From positions 2,294,001-2,358,000 of the forward strand of contig NZ_CP045324.1 of assembly GCF_009363275.1 (NCBI RefSeq): a stretch of 64,000 nucleotides of DNA. Direction: 5' to 3'. Below, piece after piece: positions 27,672 through 36,127 of this stretch. The translations under genes and the position numbers were made by a program. Under the pieces are notes generated by a model. That model was not told where the DNA came from. It ran no database searches and worked only from the letters and a program-made list of their open reading frames with translations. The stretch's first letter is position 1. Each line of letters begins with the position of its first letter. This stretch comes from Marinobacter sp. THAF197a (GTDB lineage Bacteria > Pseudomonadota > Gammaproteobacteria > Pseudomonadales > Oleiphilaceae).

Positions 27672-27703
27672 ACGGGCGGACCCCACAAGGGCCCGCCCGT
27701 TTT
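27672..27703 (+). terminator. attenuator hairpin between binding-protein and permease genes
   Basis: ACGGGCGG pairs with CCGCCCGT, with an inner CCC/GGG pair, then TTTC. Likely lowers read-through to the membrane genes. Confidence 0.75.
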
Positions 27704-27725
27704 CTTTCACGGTGATTAACTACCC

Positions 27726-28628
27726 ATGCTCAGTGAAATTGCATTCTACGGTGCTCTTGAAACCGGCCTGATCTACGGCCTGGTTGCCTTTGGTATTTAC
27801 CTCTCTTTCCGTGTTCTCGACTTCCCCGACCTGACAGTGGACGGCAGCTTCCCCCTGGGTGCCGCCGTAGCCGCCGTTCTGATCCTGGAAGGCTGGAACC
27901 CGTGGGTTGCCACCGGCTTCGCCGCGCTGGCAGGCATGGCGGCAGGTGCTGTAACAGCCATCCTGAACGTCAAACTCAACATCCTGAACCTGCTGGCCTC
28001 CATCCTGACCATGATCGCGCTGTACTCGGTAAACCTGCGCATCATGGGCCGGCCGAATATCGCCTTATTATCAGAAGAAACGGTGCTGACGCCCTGGTAT
28101 TCCCTGGGCCTGGAGTTCCATCAGGTACCGGTGATTCTGTTCCTGATCGTTGTGGCGGTATCCCTGGTGCTGCTGTGGCGCTTCATGAAATCGGAAACCG
28201 GCCTGGCGATGCGCGCTACCGGCTCCAACGCCCGCATGGCGCGGGCACAGGGCATTGCCACCGGCGGTATGATTATCCTCGGCGTAGCCCTGTCTAACGG
28301 CCTGGTTGGCCTGGCCGGCGCCCTGTTCGCCCAGAGCCAGGGCGCCGCCGATGTCACCATGGGTGTGGGCGTGATTGTTATTGGCCTGGCTTCCCTGATT
28401 GGCGGCGAGGCGGTACTCACCCCGTCTACCGTTATGCGTGCCCTGCTGGCCTGCGTGATCGGCGCCATCATCTACCGTTTGGCCATTGCCTTCGCACTGA
28501 ATGCAGACGTACTTGGCCTACAGGCCCAGGATCTGAACCTGATTACTGCGGTACTGGTTACCCTGGCGATTGTTCTGCCCGGCGTTCGTACCAATCTCAC
28601 TAACCGCTTCAGCCGCAAAAAAGCCTGA
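27726..28628 (+). CDS. ABC transporter permease, TrpY-like (BPD_transp_2)
   Basis: 300 residues with eight to nine hydrophobic helices and the start ALETGLIYGLVAFGIYLSFRVLDFPDLTVDGSFPLGAA, characteristic of the COG4120 permease that accompanies PF04392 binding proteins. It is 66 bases from the binding protein and 9 bases from the ATPase gene, in one operon. Confidence 0.9.
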   Translation: MLSEIAFYGALETGLIYGLVAFGIYLSFRVLDFPDLTVDGSFPLGAAVAAVLILEGWNPWVATGFAALAGMAAGAVTAILNVKLNILNLLASILTMIALYSVNLRIMGRPNIALLSEETVLTPWYSLGLEFHQVPVILFLIVVAVSLVLLWRFMKSETGLAMRATGSNARMARAQGIATGGMIILGVALSNGLVGLAGALFAQSQGAADVTMGVGVIVIGLASLIGGEAVLTPSTVMRALLACVIGAIIYRLAIAFALNADVLGLQAQDLNLITAVLVTLAIVLPGVRTNLTNRFSRKKA

Positions 28629-28637
28629 GGAGGCACT

Positions 28638-29432
28638 ATGATCAGCGCAACCGATCTACGGCTTACCTTCGGCAAGGGTACGCCACTGGAAAACCCGGCA
28701 CTGCGGGGTATGAGCCTGACCGTTAACCAGGGTGAGTTTGTGACCGTTATCGGCAGTAACGGGGCCGGCAAATCCACCTTCCTGAACGCCCTCTCGGGCG
28801 AGGTGATGGTGGACAGCGGCCAGATTATTGTCGACAACCAGGACGTTACCCGCCTGCCCACCCACAAAAGGGCTTCGCGAGTGGCGCGGGTGTTCCAGGA
28901 CCCCCTGGCCGGCACCTGTGAGAACCTGTCCATCGAGGAAAACCTGGCACTGGCCATCAAGCGTGGCCAGCGCCGTGGCCTCACCACAGCGGTAAAAGGC
29001 AAGTACCTGCCGCAATTCCGGGACAGCCTGGCCACGTTGAAGCTGGGCCTGGAAAACCGCCTGGGCGACAAGATGGGCCTGCTCTCCGGTGGCCAGCGCC
29101 AGGCCGTTAGCCTGCTGATGGCCAGCCTGACACCGTCCAGCATCCTGCTGCTGGACGAGCACACCGCGGCTCTGGACCCGAAAACCGCCAACTTTGTTCT
29201 GGAACTCACGCAAAAGATCATTGAAGAACAGAAGCTGACCGCCCTGATGGTCACCCACAGCATGAAGCAAGCGCTGGAAGTGGGCAGCCGAACAGTCATG
29301 CTGCACCAGGGCCAGGTGGTGTTCGACATTGCCGGTAAAGACCGGGAAGGACTGGAAGTGAAAGACCTGCTCGGCCTGTTCGAGAAACAGCGCGGGCTGG
29401 AAGTGGACGACGACAGCCTGTTACTGGGCTAA
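28638..29432 (+). CDS. ABC transporter ATP-binding protein, TrpZ-like
   Basis: 264 residues. Walker A GSNGAGKST, signature LLSGGQRQAVSLLMA, Walker B ILLLDEHTAALDP and switch VTHSM. The DEH instead of DEP in the Walker B region is typical of this COG1101 group. A strong AGGAGG ribosome site lies before the ATG. Ends the three-gene operon; a terminator follows. Confidence 0.92.
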   Translation: MISATDLRLTFGKGTPLENPALRGMSLTVNQGEFVTVIGSNGAGKSTFLNALSGEVMVDSGQIIVDNQDVTRLPTHKRASRVARVFQDPLAGTCENLSIEENLALAIKRGQRRGLTTAVKGKYLPQFRDSLATLKLGLENRLGDKMGLLSGGQRQAVSLLMASLTPSSILLLDEHTAALDPKTANFVLELTQKIIEEQKLTALMVTHSMKQALEVGSRTVMLHQGQVVFDIAGKDREGLEVKDLLGLFEKQRGLEVDDDSLLLG

Positions 29433-29448
29433 GCCATTTCCGCAATAG

Positions 29449-29477
29449 AAAACGGGGCCACGAAGGCCCCGTTTTTT
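29449..29477. terminator. bidirectional terminator of the ABC operon
   Basis: AAACGGGGCC pairs with GGCCCCGTTT, followed by a T-run; the A-run on the other side serves the convergent gene. Confidence 0.88.
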
Positions 29478-29495
29478 ATTACACAGTTAAAGCCG

Positions 29496-30305
29496 TTAGT
29501 GGCCGTAAATGCGCATCGAGGTATTGGTAATTGCCAGGTCGTCCAGCATGACCGAACCAATCGACGTGCCACCAATCAACACGCCACCAATGCTCAGGTC
29601 AGCCCGGAAGCTGTCCATCTCGATGGCCAGAACCTCCGTACCGGCCGCATTGGCACCCTTGAAGATATCCAGATCCACATTGGCGAACAGCCGCAAAGGC
29701 TGGGGCGCCTGCAGATCATAATCGGCCCCGGTGAGGCGGAGATCCCGGATACCCATGGCCAGGAACGGAATGTCAAAGTCCAGGTCATCGATGGCGAAAT
29801 CCGTTAACAGCCTCAGGGTATCCGTGGCGGTATCCACCCGGATGGTGCCAGAGCCAATCAGCATGTCCATCTGGAAGTTATCCATAATGGTGGTACTGCC
29901 ATCGGTGCCGGTCAGGTCCCAGGCTCCGGTGGTGATGCGCATATCCACAGCCCCGAAGGTCATCGGGAGAATGTTGATGATGGCATCGCCGTCATTGGCA
30001 ATGTCGATATTGATCCGAACGTTGTCCAGCTTGTCGCTGGGCCCGGCTCCCGTCAGGTTAAAGCCCAGTTCCGGAAACAGGTCGATACGGTTGGCACCAC
30101 CCACAGAGATATCGTTAATCACCAACGATCCCTCATCCGTGTAGATAAACCGATCAATATTCAGCCGGGTTTCCAGCTCAATAGTGACACCCGCCTGACC
30201 GGTGATGTTACCCATCGAGATTTCATCCAACGGCTGGAACGCCATGGCGGCAGGGGCGGCCCCCGCAACACACAGCGCTAGCATGGTAGGTTTCAGGCCT
30301 TTCAT
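29496..30305 (-). CDS. secreted/outer-surface protein, DUF6160-like
   Basis: 269 residues from the ATG at 30305 (AAGGAAAAG upstream); the frame is open further upstream with nothing sensible. A signal peptide ends at AAMAF. The mature start LDEISMGNITGQAGVTIELETRLNIDR is the pattern I associate with DUF6160 proteins (GQAGVTI), also seen in pilus- or filament-associated proteins of marine gammaproteobacteria. The rest is beta-rich with few charged clusters. Role in the cell envelope is inferred only from the signal and composition. Confidence 0.7.
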   Translation of the reverse strand: MKGLKPTMLALCVAGAAPAAMAFQPLDEISMGNITGQAGVTIELETRLNIDRFIYTDEGSLVINDISVGGANRIDLFPELGFNLTGAGPSDKLDNVRINIDIANDGDAIINILPMTFGAVDMRITTGAWDLTGTDGSTTIMDNFQMDMLIGSGTIRVDTATDTLRLLTDFAIDDLDFDIPFLAMGIRDLRLTGADYDLQAPQPLRLFANVDLDIFKGANAAGTEVLAIEMDSFRADLSIGGVLIGGTSIGSVMLDDLAITNTSMRIYGH

Positions 30306-30571
30306 TGTTCTTTTCCTTTTATAGTAGTTATCACTTCCTGCGGGCCACTGCGGTGTTACGACGCCACCCTCATACTCTACCGACACGTCGCATCTCGATA
30401 CGTGCAGACATCACAAAAACTTGCACATCACAACAATTTTCACTGAACGCTTTTTAACCACAACATCTAGTGATTCCCCCGAAACCGCGCTGAACGCCCG
30501 CACAGCAGGGATTTTGCGCGTTGCAAGTATTCTTCCATTGATTTTCTTTGCACTCAAAGCTCATTCAATAG
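30306..30571. other. intergenic stretch, no gene supported
   Basis: A+T-rich region between the DUF6160 gene and the nrdJa promoter. A 102-codon open frame from 30421 lacks a ribosome site, runs through the promoter and shows no protein-like character, so it is not called. Confidence 0.6.
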
Positions 30572-30600
30572 TTGCTCTCTTATTCACAGACCACTATATC
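30572..30600 (+). promoter_or_regulatory. promoter of nrdJa-nrdJb
   Basis: TTGCTC, 17 bases, TATATC. It gives a leader of about 270 bases. The -10 lies inside a candidate NrdR box. Confidence 0.5.
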
Positions 30601-30639
30601 CTGTTATACTTCACGAACAAGAAGCCCATATATAGGGCA
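30591..30639 (+). promoter_or_regulatory. pair of candidate NrdR boxes
   Basis: CCACTATATCCTGTTA (30591-30606) and GCCCATATATAGGGCA (30624-30639) resemble the NrdR palindrome ACACTATATATTGTGT. Their centres are 33 bases apart, about three helical turns, the usual pairing for this repressor of ribonucleotide reductase genes. The match is partial. Confidence 0.45.
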
Positions 30640-30878
30640 AATAACAACCACACAGCCCGCCGCGCGGGCGCCGGGAAAGCCGGCAAAAGCAACTCCGACA
30701 GCAAGATAAAGGCAATCCACCGGCTCTGAACAGGCGGCACCTTCCGCCAGGCAAATACCACATCTAGTGTTTTTGACCAAAAACAGGCCGGCAGTAAGAA
30801 CGCAACACCATTAAAAAAGGGGCATGGCGCCGGGGACGGCACCATCAAAACGAGACATACTGGAAACCGAGGGTGGCA

Positions 30879-33017
30879 ATGAACGCTAAGGCACAGGCAG
30901 TGATCACAACGATTCCCATGCAGGAAGCGTCGCTTGATATCTGGCACAGCAAATACCAGCTGAAGACCAAAACAGGCGAAGCGGTCGACAAAGACATCAA
31001 CGCGACTTACGAGCGCGTTGCCAAGGCCTTGTCGGAAGTGGAGAACAAGAATGTACGCAACAAGTACATGAAGGAGTTTCTCTGGGCCCTGCAAAACGGT
31101 GCCATTCCGGCTGGCCGGATCACCTCCAACGCCGGTGCGGAAGCCCACAAGCCTGCCACCTCCACCATCAACTGCACGGTATCCGGCAGTATCCAGGATT
31201 CCATGAATGACATCCTGGAAAAAAACCACGAAGCAGGCCTTACCCTCAAGGCCGGTTGTGGTATTGGTTATGAGTTCTCTACCCTGCGCCCCCGCGGTGC
31301 CTACGTCGCCGGTGCCGGCGCTACCACCTCTGGCCCGCTGTCGTTCATGGATATCTTCGACCGCATGTGCTTCACCGTGTCTTCTGCCGGTGGCCGCCGC
31401 GGTGCCCAGATGGCCACCTTCGATGTACACCACCCCGACGTCATCGAGTTTATCCAGGCCAAGCGTGAAGACGGCCGCCTGCGCCAGTTCAACCTGTCTC
31501 TGCTGATCACCGAAGACTTCATCGAAGCCGTACGCAACGGCGACGACTGGCACCTCTCCTTCCCTGTCACCAAGAAGGAAGTGGAAGACGAAGGCCTGGA
31601 CCTGAACAACGCCGAGCAGTTCCTGTACCGCGATTTCCCGGTTCAGGACGGCTACGTGGTAAACGAAGAAGGCAAGGTGGCCTGCCGCATCTACAAGACG
31701 GTGAAAGCCCAGTTCATCTGGGACACCATCATGACCAGCACCTACGACTACGCTGAGCCAGGCTTCATCCTGATCGACAAAGTCAACCAGATGAACAACA
31801 ACTGGTTCTGCGAAGACATCCGCGCCACCAACCCCTGTGGCGAGCAGCCCCTGCCCCCTTACGGCAGCTGCCTGCTTGGCTCCGTGAACCTGACCAAGTT
31901 CGTGGACTACCCGTTCACCGACAAAGCCAGCTTCAACTACGAGAAGTACCGCAAGGTTGTCGGCATCTTCACCCGCATGCTGGACAACGTGGTAGAAATC
32001 AACGGCCTGCCGCTGGCCGAGCAGCGCCACGAAATCACCTACAAGCGCCGCCACGGCATGGGCATCCTGGGCCTGGGTTCCACCCTAGCCATGCTGCGCA
32101 TGCCCTACGGCTCTGACGATTCCGTGCAGTTCACCGAAGACGTGGTTCGGGAAATGGCCGTGGAAGGCTGGCGCCAGTCCCTGGCCCTGGCTGAAGAAAA
32201 AGGCCCGGCCCCGATCATGGAAGATGAGTTTGAAATCACCCCCAAGATGATGAACAAGTGCCCGGACCTGGCCAAAGACGGCTACAAAGTGGGCGACATC
32301 CTCAAGGGCAAATTGCTGCACGCCAAGTACAGCCGCTACATGCAGCAGATTGGCCACGTAGAGCCGGAACTGGTGAAAAAGCTGGCCGAGAAAGGTGGCC
32401 GTTTTACCCACCACACGTCCATCGCGCCCACTGGCACCATCAGCCTGTCGCTGGCCAACAACGCCAGTAACGGCATCGAGCCAAGCTTCTCGCACCATTA
32501 CGCCCGGAACATCATCCGTGAAGGCCGGAAAACCAAAGAGAAAGTGGACGTGTTCAGCTTCGAGCTGCTGGCCTACCGCCACCTGGTTAACCCTGGCGCC
32601 ATGCCCTTCTCCGAAGACGAAGACAAAAAGCTGCCCAGTTATTTCACCACCTCTGATGACGTAACCCCCACGCAGCACGTAGACATTCAGGCAGCGGCAC
32701 AGAAATGGGTAGATTCCTCCATTTCCAAAACCGCCAATGTTCCTACAGACTTCGCTTACCAGGACTTCAAAGGCATCTACCTGTACGCCTACGACAAGGG
32801 CCTGAAAGGCTGCACCACCTTCCGCTTCAACCCGGAAGCCTTCCAGGGCGTACTGGTTAAAGAGAAAGACCTTGAAAACACCCTGTACGAATTCACCCTG
32901 GACGATGGCAGCAAAGTGACCCTCAAGGGCAACGAACAGGTAGAGTACGACGGCGAAACCCACACCGCCGCCAACCTGTTTGATGCGCTTAAAGAAGGCA
33001 CTTACGGTAAATATTGA
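30879..33017 (+). CDS. nrdJa: adenosylcobalamin-dependent ribonucleotide reductase, large part (NrdJa)
   Basis: 712 residues from the ATG at 30879 (GAGGG upstream; an in-frame GTG at 30873 is a poorer start). Class II enzyme reducing ribonucleotides with B12. Visible: ITSNAGAEAHKPATSTINCTVSG, the active-site region NPCGEQPLPPYGSCLLGSVNL with its two cysteines, and RFTHHTSIAPTGTISL. The chain ends about 30 residues after the barrel; the remaining domain is encoded by nrdJb, as in Pseudomonas aeruginosa. It works with or without oxygen but requires cobalamin. Confidence 0.93.
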   Translation: MNAKAQAVITTIPMQEASLDIWHSKYQLKTKTGEAVDKDINATYERVAKALSEVENKNVRNKYMKEFLWALQNGAIPAGRITSNAGAEAHKPATSTINCTVSGSIQDSMNDILEKNHEAGLTLKAGCGIGYEFSTLRPRGAYVAGAGATTSGPLSFMDIFDRMCFTVSSAGGRRGAQMATFDVHHPDVIEFIQAKREDGRLRQFNLSLLITEDFIEAVRNGDDWHLSFPVTKKEVEDEGLDLNNAEQFLYRDFPVQDGYVVNEEGKVACRIYKTVKAQFIWDTIMTSTYDYAEPGFILIDKVNQMNNNWFCEDIRATNPCGEQPLPPYGSCLLGSVNLTKFVDYPFTDKASFNYEKYRKVVGIFTRMLDNVVEINGLPLAEQRHEITYKRRHGMGILGLGSTLAMLRMPYGSDDSVQFTEDVVREMAVEGWRQSLALAEEKGPAPIMEDEFEITPKMMNKCPDLAKDGYKVGDILKGKLLHAKYSRYMQQIGHVEPELVKKLAEKGGRFTHHTSIAPTGTISLSLANNASNGIEPSFSHHYARNIIREGRKTKEKVDVFSFELLAYRHLVNPGAMPFSEDEDKKLPSYFTTSDDVTPTQHVDIQAAAQKWVDSSISKTANVPTDFAYQDFKGIYLYAYDKGLKGCTTFRFNPEAFQGVLVKEKDLENTLYEFTLDDGSKVTLKGNEQVEYDGETHTAANLFDALKEGTYGKY

Positions 33018-33047
33018 TCCCGGGAACCGACAGACAGGACAACGAAC

Positions 33048-33746
33048 ATGACAGTGAAAATCAGCAACAAGATTGTCGGCTACCGAGTCAAGAAAGCCGA
33101 CACGGAAACCCCTAACGAGCACCAGGCACCGGTGATGGCTGAAACCAAGCCGGTGGAGATGAACGAAAACATCGAACGGCCGGATTTCTTGCTGGGCACC
33201 ACCTACAAGATCAAACCGCCGGTGGCCGAGCACGCGATGTACATTACCATCAATGACATCCTGCTGAACGAAGACACCGACCACGAAAGCCGGCAGCCGT
33301 ATGAAGTGTTCATCAACTCCAAATCCATGGAACACTTCCAGTGGGTTATCGCCCTCACCCGCGTAATCTCTGCGGTATTCCGCAAAGGCGGCGACGTAAC
33401 CTTCCTGGTGGAAGAGCTGCGCAGCGTGTACGACCCCAACGGCGGCTACTTCAAGAAAGGCGGCGTGTTCATGCCATCACTGGTTGCCGAAATTGGCGCC
33501 GTGATCGAAAAGCACCTGAAGGCCATCGGCCTGCTGGAAAGTGACGAGCTGAGCGAAACCACCAAGCGCATTCTCGCCGAGAAACGCGCCGAGTTCGAAG
33601 CCAGCCAGAACAAAGCCACCAACGACGACAGCGGCAGCGACTACCCCGCCAACGCCACCATGTGCGGCAAGTGCAGCACCAAAGCGGTGATTGTGATGGA
33701 CGGCTGCGCCACCTGCCTGTCTTGCGGCGACAGCAAATGCGGTTGA
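33048..33746 (+). CDS. nrdJb: class II ribonucleotide reductase C-terminal subunit NrdJb
   Basis: 232 residues, separated from nrdJa by 30 bases, with AGGACAACGA before the ATG. The TSCPVD-like core is seen in EHFQWVIALTRVISAVFRKGGDVTFLVEELRSVYDPNGGYFKKGG. The last 30 residues carry six cysteines (CGKC, then CATCLSC and GDSKCG), a zinc-ribbon/redox tail that in the family re-reduces the active-site disulfide. The split of a normally single class II chain into two genes matches the Pseudomonas arrangement. Confidence 0.92.
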   Translation: MTVKISNKIVGYRVKKADTETPNEHQAPVMAETKPVEMNENIERPDFLLGTTYKIKPPVAEHAMYITINDILLNEDTDHESRQPYEVFINSKSMEHFQWVIALTRVISAVFRKGGDVTFLVEELRSVYDPNGGYFKKGGVFMPSLVAEIGAVIEKHLKAIGLLESDELSETTKRILAEKRAEFEASQNKATNDDSGSDYPANATMCGKCSTKAVIVMDGCATCLSCGDSKCG

Positions 33747-33771
33747 GGTGATTGACCGCTGAGTGATGAAG

Positions 33772-33803
33772 AGGCCTGGTTGCGGAAGCTGCCGGGCCTT
33801 TTT
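33772..33803 (+). terminator. terminator of nrdJa-nrdJb
   Basis: AGGCCTGG pairs with CCGGGCCT (one T-G pair) around a 12-base loop and is followed by TTTTT. Confidence 0.8.
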
Positions 33804-34015
33804 GTTGGGGGCAGTGTTTGTGGCGCGTCGTTATTGGTGAAAACGCCACTGCACTGATATTGCTATGCGGGATCTGGCTTTCTTCTTTTTGGGGCTTGTA
33901 GTTACATGTTTTTTGAGATTTTCAGGGTATCGGTGGTCAGTGGACTTGCATTATTGATACGTGATGACGACGCAGTCACAAAAGACCATTTATGAAGACT
34001 GCTACCCAATACGCT

Positions 34016-34022
34016 GTTAGTT
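34016..34022 (+). repeat. attC right-end-like box before the first island gene
   Basis: GTTAGTT, preceded by GCT, 21 bases before the GTG start of the following gene: the position a recombination boundary would have in a cassette. No full attC or attI can be drawn here. Confidence 0.3.
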
Positions 34023-34042
34023 GCCAGACAAGGTTCTGAGTA

Positions 34043-34807
34043 GTGGAAGAAAAGATATACTTCGATCACATCACCGAAAAAACTGAATGCTACTTTCTTG
34101 AGTATTCGCCGCCTGTTAGTTCAATTCCCTTTGCCTCCCTCACCGTTACGTATGTTTCCGAAGTTGCAGCTGAGGAGGTGGCCACAGACTTGGAAAAGCT
34201 AGCCGGGAAATGGATCACTCGGTATCCGGTGCCTGTTATGGCCAGTGCATTTGATAGGCATGGCGACCTTATTAATCTTGAAAATGTACGTCCTATTAGT
34301 CACATCACCGCTACCTTGGATGAAGGAGAGCCACGTTATCGGTGGGAACTTCTTGAAGATGAAGAATTTCCAGAGGAACTGAAGTCCCAAGGGTATTTGC
34401 TAGAAATATACTCCGATCTGAACTTCAGAACCCAGAGCGAAGTCAGTGCCAAAGCACGAGAAAACCTGAAGCCAATACGGACAGCGAAAAGATTACTTAT
34501 TGTCTGGTCTGTCGTCGTACCTATTGCTATAGCATTAATTGAGTTTTTTAGCCCTCTGTGGCTGTCGGTAATTGCTCTGGTTTATAGCTTCTGGAAAGCC
34601 TACCAGCAGTGGTTAAAAATGACGGGGCGAAAGGAAAAGTCAGATAGAGAGCTCGAAAGGGAAAAGGACGCTAGTTTGAAAGAGCATCACCACTATCACT
34701 GTAAGTTGAATCCAGACGGTTTTCTGAGGCTAAAAGTCGAGAATTTCCAAAAAATGGAAGAAGATCAAATACAGAAAAAATATGACTCAATTTCGACCAG
34801 CAACTAA
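34043..34807 (+). CDS. cassette-like gene: membrane protein of unknown function
   Basis: 254 residues from a GTG; no good ribosome site. Residues 1-145 are soluble and acidic. Two hydrophobic helices lie at about 150-167 and 170-187 (LLIVWSVVVPIAIALIEFF, then LWLSVIALVYSFW), followed by a charged tail with an HHHYH cluster. I recognise no family. Codon use and base composition are more A+T-rich than the neighbours. The stop codon lies inside the left box of an attC-like site, as in integron gene cassettes. Confidence 0.65.
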   Translation: MEEKIYFDHITEKTECYFLEYSPPVSSIPFASLTVTYVSEVAAEEVATDLEKLAGKWITRYPVPVMASAFDRHGDLINLENVRPISHITATLDEGEPRYRWELLEDEEFPEELKSQGYLLEIYSDLNFRTQSEVSAKARENLKPIRTAKRLLIVWSVVVPIAIALIEFFSPLWLSVIALVYSFWKAYQQWLKMTGRKEKSDRELEREKDASLKEHHHYHCKLNPDGFLRLKVENFQKMEEDQIQKKYDSISTSN

Positions 34808-34864
34808 CCAGTGCAGGTTGTCGAACAGGTACTCCGTTGCACTCCGCAACTGCAGGCGTTAGTC
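34802..34864 (+). repeat. attC-like recombination site (cassette end 1)
   Basis: 63 bases, begins AACTAAC (over the stop of the preceding gene) and ends GCGTTAGTC. The two ends are complementary, and so are the inner boxes TGCAGGTTG and CAACTGCAG with an unpaired G, giving the imperfect hairpin expected of an attC site. Read from structure only. Confidence 0.65.
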
Positions 34865-34880
34865 AGGGAGTAGTTTAAGA

Positions 34881-35567
34881 ATGTTTTGGAAAACAATTCC
34901 AAGAGCAGTCAATTTAGCAGCACTCATCTCGACGATCCTGCTGCTAGTGAAGTTGTTCATATTCAATAAAATTCCTGAGCCAGTCGGTGGCCTTCATGAA
35001 CTCGGACTGGTTTTTGAAGCGGTGCTTGCCTCCGTGTTGGCGAGTTATGTTTTCTATCTGATAGTGGTGCACTTCAAAGAGGTGCGAGAAAAGAAAACGA
35101 TATATCCCTTTGTGACACGCTGGGCAAATCTTGTAGTCAAAGATTGCAAGACGCAGATCGCCGGATTTACTGGGGGTGATCCCACCAAGCTCGATTTTCA
35201 AACTTTGGAGAAGCACGACATCGAGGCCGTTTTTTCTAAATTGGCGCCTAATGGGGAAGCACCTATGGTTTTCTGGCAAGGAGGCCAGGCGAACTGGCTT
35301 CAATACTTTGAAAACTACAGGGTCAGATCATTGCGCCACATTGATAAGATAATGACTCAGCTTCTCTTTCTTGAAGCCCCGCTGGTAGCGCTGTTGATGA
35401 AAGTCCAAGACTCAAAGCATTTTAACTTAATCGAGACCTTGTCGAGGGTCAGGTTGAATAGCGACAATCTCATGACGTTTGCAGGCGATTTTTTTGATTA
35501 TGTCCAAGCATGCCGCGATTTGGATGAGTATCTGAAAGCCCATGCTATTCATTCGACCAGTGACTAA
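34881..35567 (+). CDS. cassette-like gene: membrane protein of unknown function
   Basis: 228 residues starting 16 bases after the first attC-like site (GGGAGTAG upstream). Two hydrophobic helices near residues 8-28 (AALISTILLLVKLFIF) and 38-62 (GLVFEAVLASVLASYVFYLIVVHF) precede a cytoplasmic helical domain with GGQANWLQYFENYR. No family is recognised. Its stop lies in the left box of the second attC-like site. Two membrane proteins in successive cassettes might act in the same envelope process, but nothing in the sequence proves it. Confidence 0.65.
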   Translation: MFWKTIPRAVNLAALISTILLLVKLFIFNKIPEPVGGLHELGLVFEAVLASVLASYVFYLIVVHFKEVREKKTIYPFVTRWANLVVKDCKTQIAGFTGGDPTKLDFQTLEKHDIEAVFSKLAPNGEAPMVFWQGGQANWLQYFENYRVRSLRHIDKIMTQLLFLEAPLVALLMKVQDSKHFNLIETLSRVRLNSDNLMTFAGDFFDYVQACRDLDEYLKAHAIHSTSD

Positions 35568-35620
35568 CAATTGCGGTCAAGGGACGCTCCTGACGTCGCA
35601 CCCCTGCCGCAGGCGCCACA
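35562..35620 (+). repeat. attC-like recombination site (cassette end 2), right box degenerate
   Basis: 59 bases. Begins GACTAAC over the preceding stop, has TTGCGG facing CCGCAGGC and GGGACG facing CGTC, but ends GCGCCACAT instead of GCGTTRRRY: the TT of the right box appears as CC. Length, position and pairing fit attC; the altered right box would probably impair recombination. Confidence 0.5.
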
Positions 35621-35635
35621 TTGCAAGCCATCTCT

Positions 35636-36082
35636 ATGATTAGAGTCAGACTGAGGGATCTACCTCAGAAAGATAAGATGGCTGTCATTTCGATGCTTCA
35701 AGATCCTGAGGTCATGCGATTTCTCGGGCCGCGTAGCGCCCTGACTGAGGATGAAGCAAATTCGTGGTTCGAGAACACACTAGCTAATCCGGCTCGCTTT
35801 GCTGTTGCAGAGTCTGAGACTGAAGAGTTCATCGGGTTCTGCGGTATCAAATAGACAGATGGTATTTAAGATTTTGGTTATTTCTTCAGGTCCGAGTTTT
35901 GGGGGATTGGCATAGCTTCCAAGGCGTGCAGGCTGACGATCACAAGGTTATCTACGGAGATCAATCTAGAGGCCGTCCAGGTTTTCATCGCAGACAATAA
36001 TTTAGCCAGTAAGAAAGTGGCCGGAAAATTGGGTTGGCAGGGCTTGTATAGTGGTTCTAGGGACGGAGAGCCTGGTCGATAG
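35636..36082 (+). pseudogene. GNAT acetyltransferase with two in-frame stop codons
   Basis: Reading one frame from the ATG at 35636 to the TAG at 36080 gives a complete GNAT plan: an N-terminal part (IRVRLRDLPQ, DPEVMRFLG, EFIGFCGI), then GYFFRSEFWGIGIASKAC and a C-terminal part (VFIADNNLASKKVAGKLGW). TAG at 35852-35854 and TAA at 35867-35869 interrupt it without any frame shift. Similar in kind to the intact acetyltransferase that follows. Two nonsense changes five codons apart argue for a dead gene rather than programmed read-through. Confidence 0.8.
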
Positions 36083-36106
36083 TATCGGATAGTCATGTAA
36101 TTCGCT

Positions 36107-36113
36107 GTTATGC
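36107..36113 (+). repeat. attC right-end-like box
   Basis: GTTATGC preceded by GCT; the left half of a possible attC is missing, only 24 bases after the pseudogene stop. Suggests a deletion-scarred cassette junction. Confidence 0.3.
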
Positions 36114-36127
36114 ACAGGGAGAGATCA

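Noticed and set aside
30421..30729. 102-codon open frame before nrdJa
   Set aside because: Runs through the promoter and boxes, has no ribosome site, and its sequence is not protein-like.
30640..30870. Possible cobalamin riboswitch in the nrdJa leader
   Set aside because: G+C-rich hairpins and a GGGAAAGCCGG stretch are present, but the B12-box and GCCACTG elements are not; too weak to call.
31007..33335. Long minus-strand frames opposite nrdJa/nrdJb
   Set aside because: They are antisense shadows of strongly conserved NrdJ coding sequence on the plus strand.
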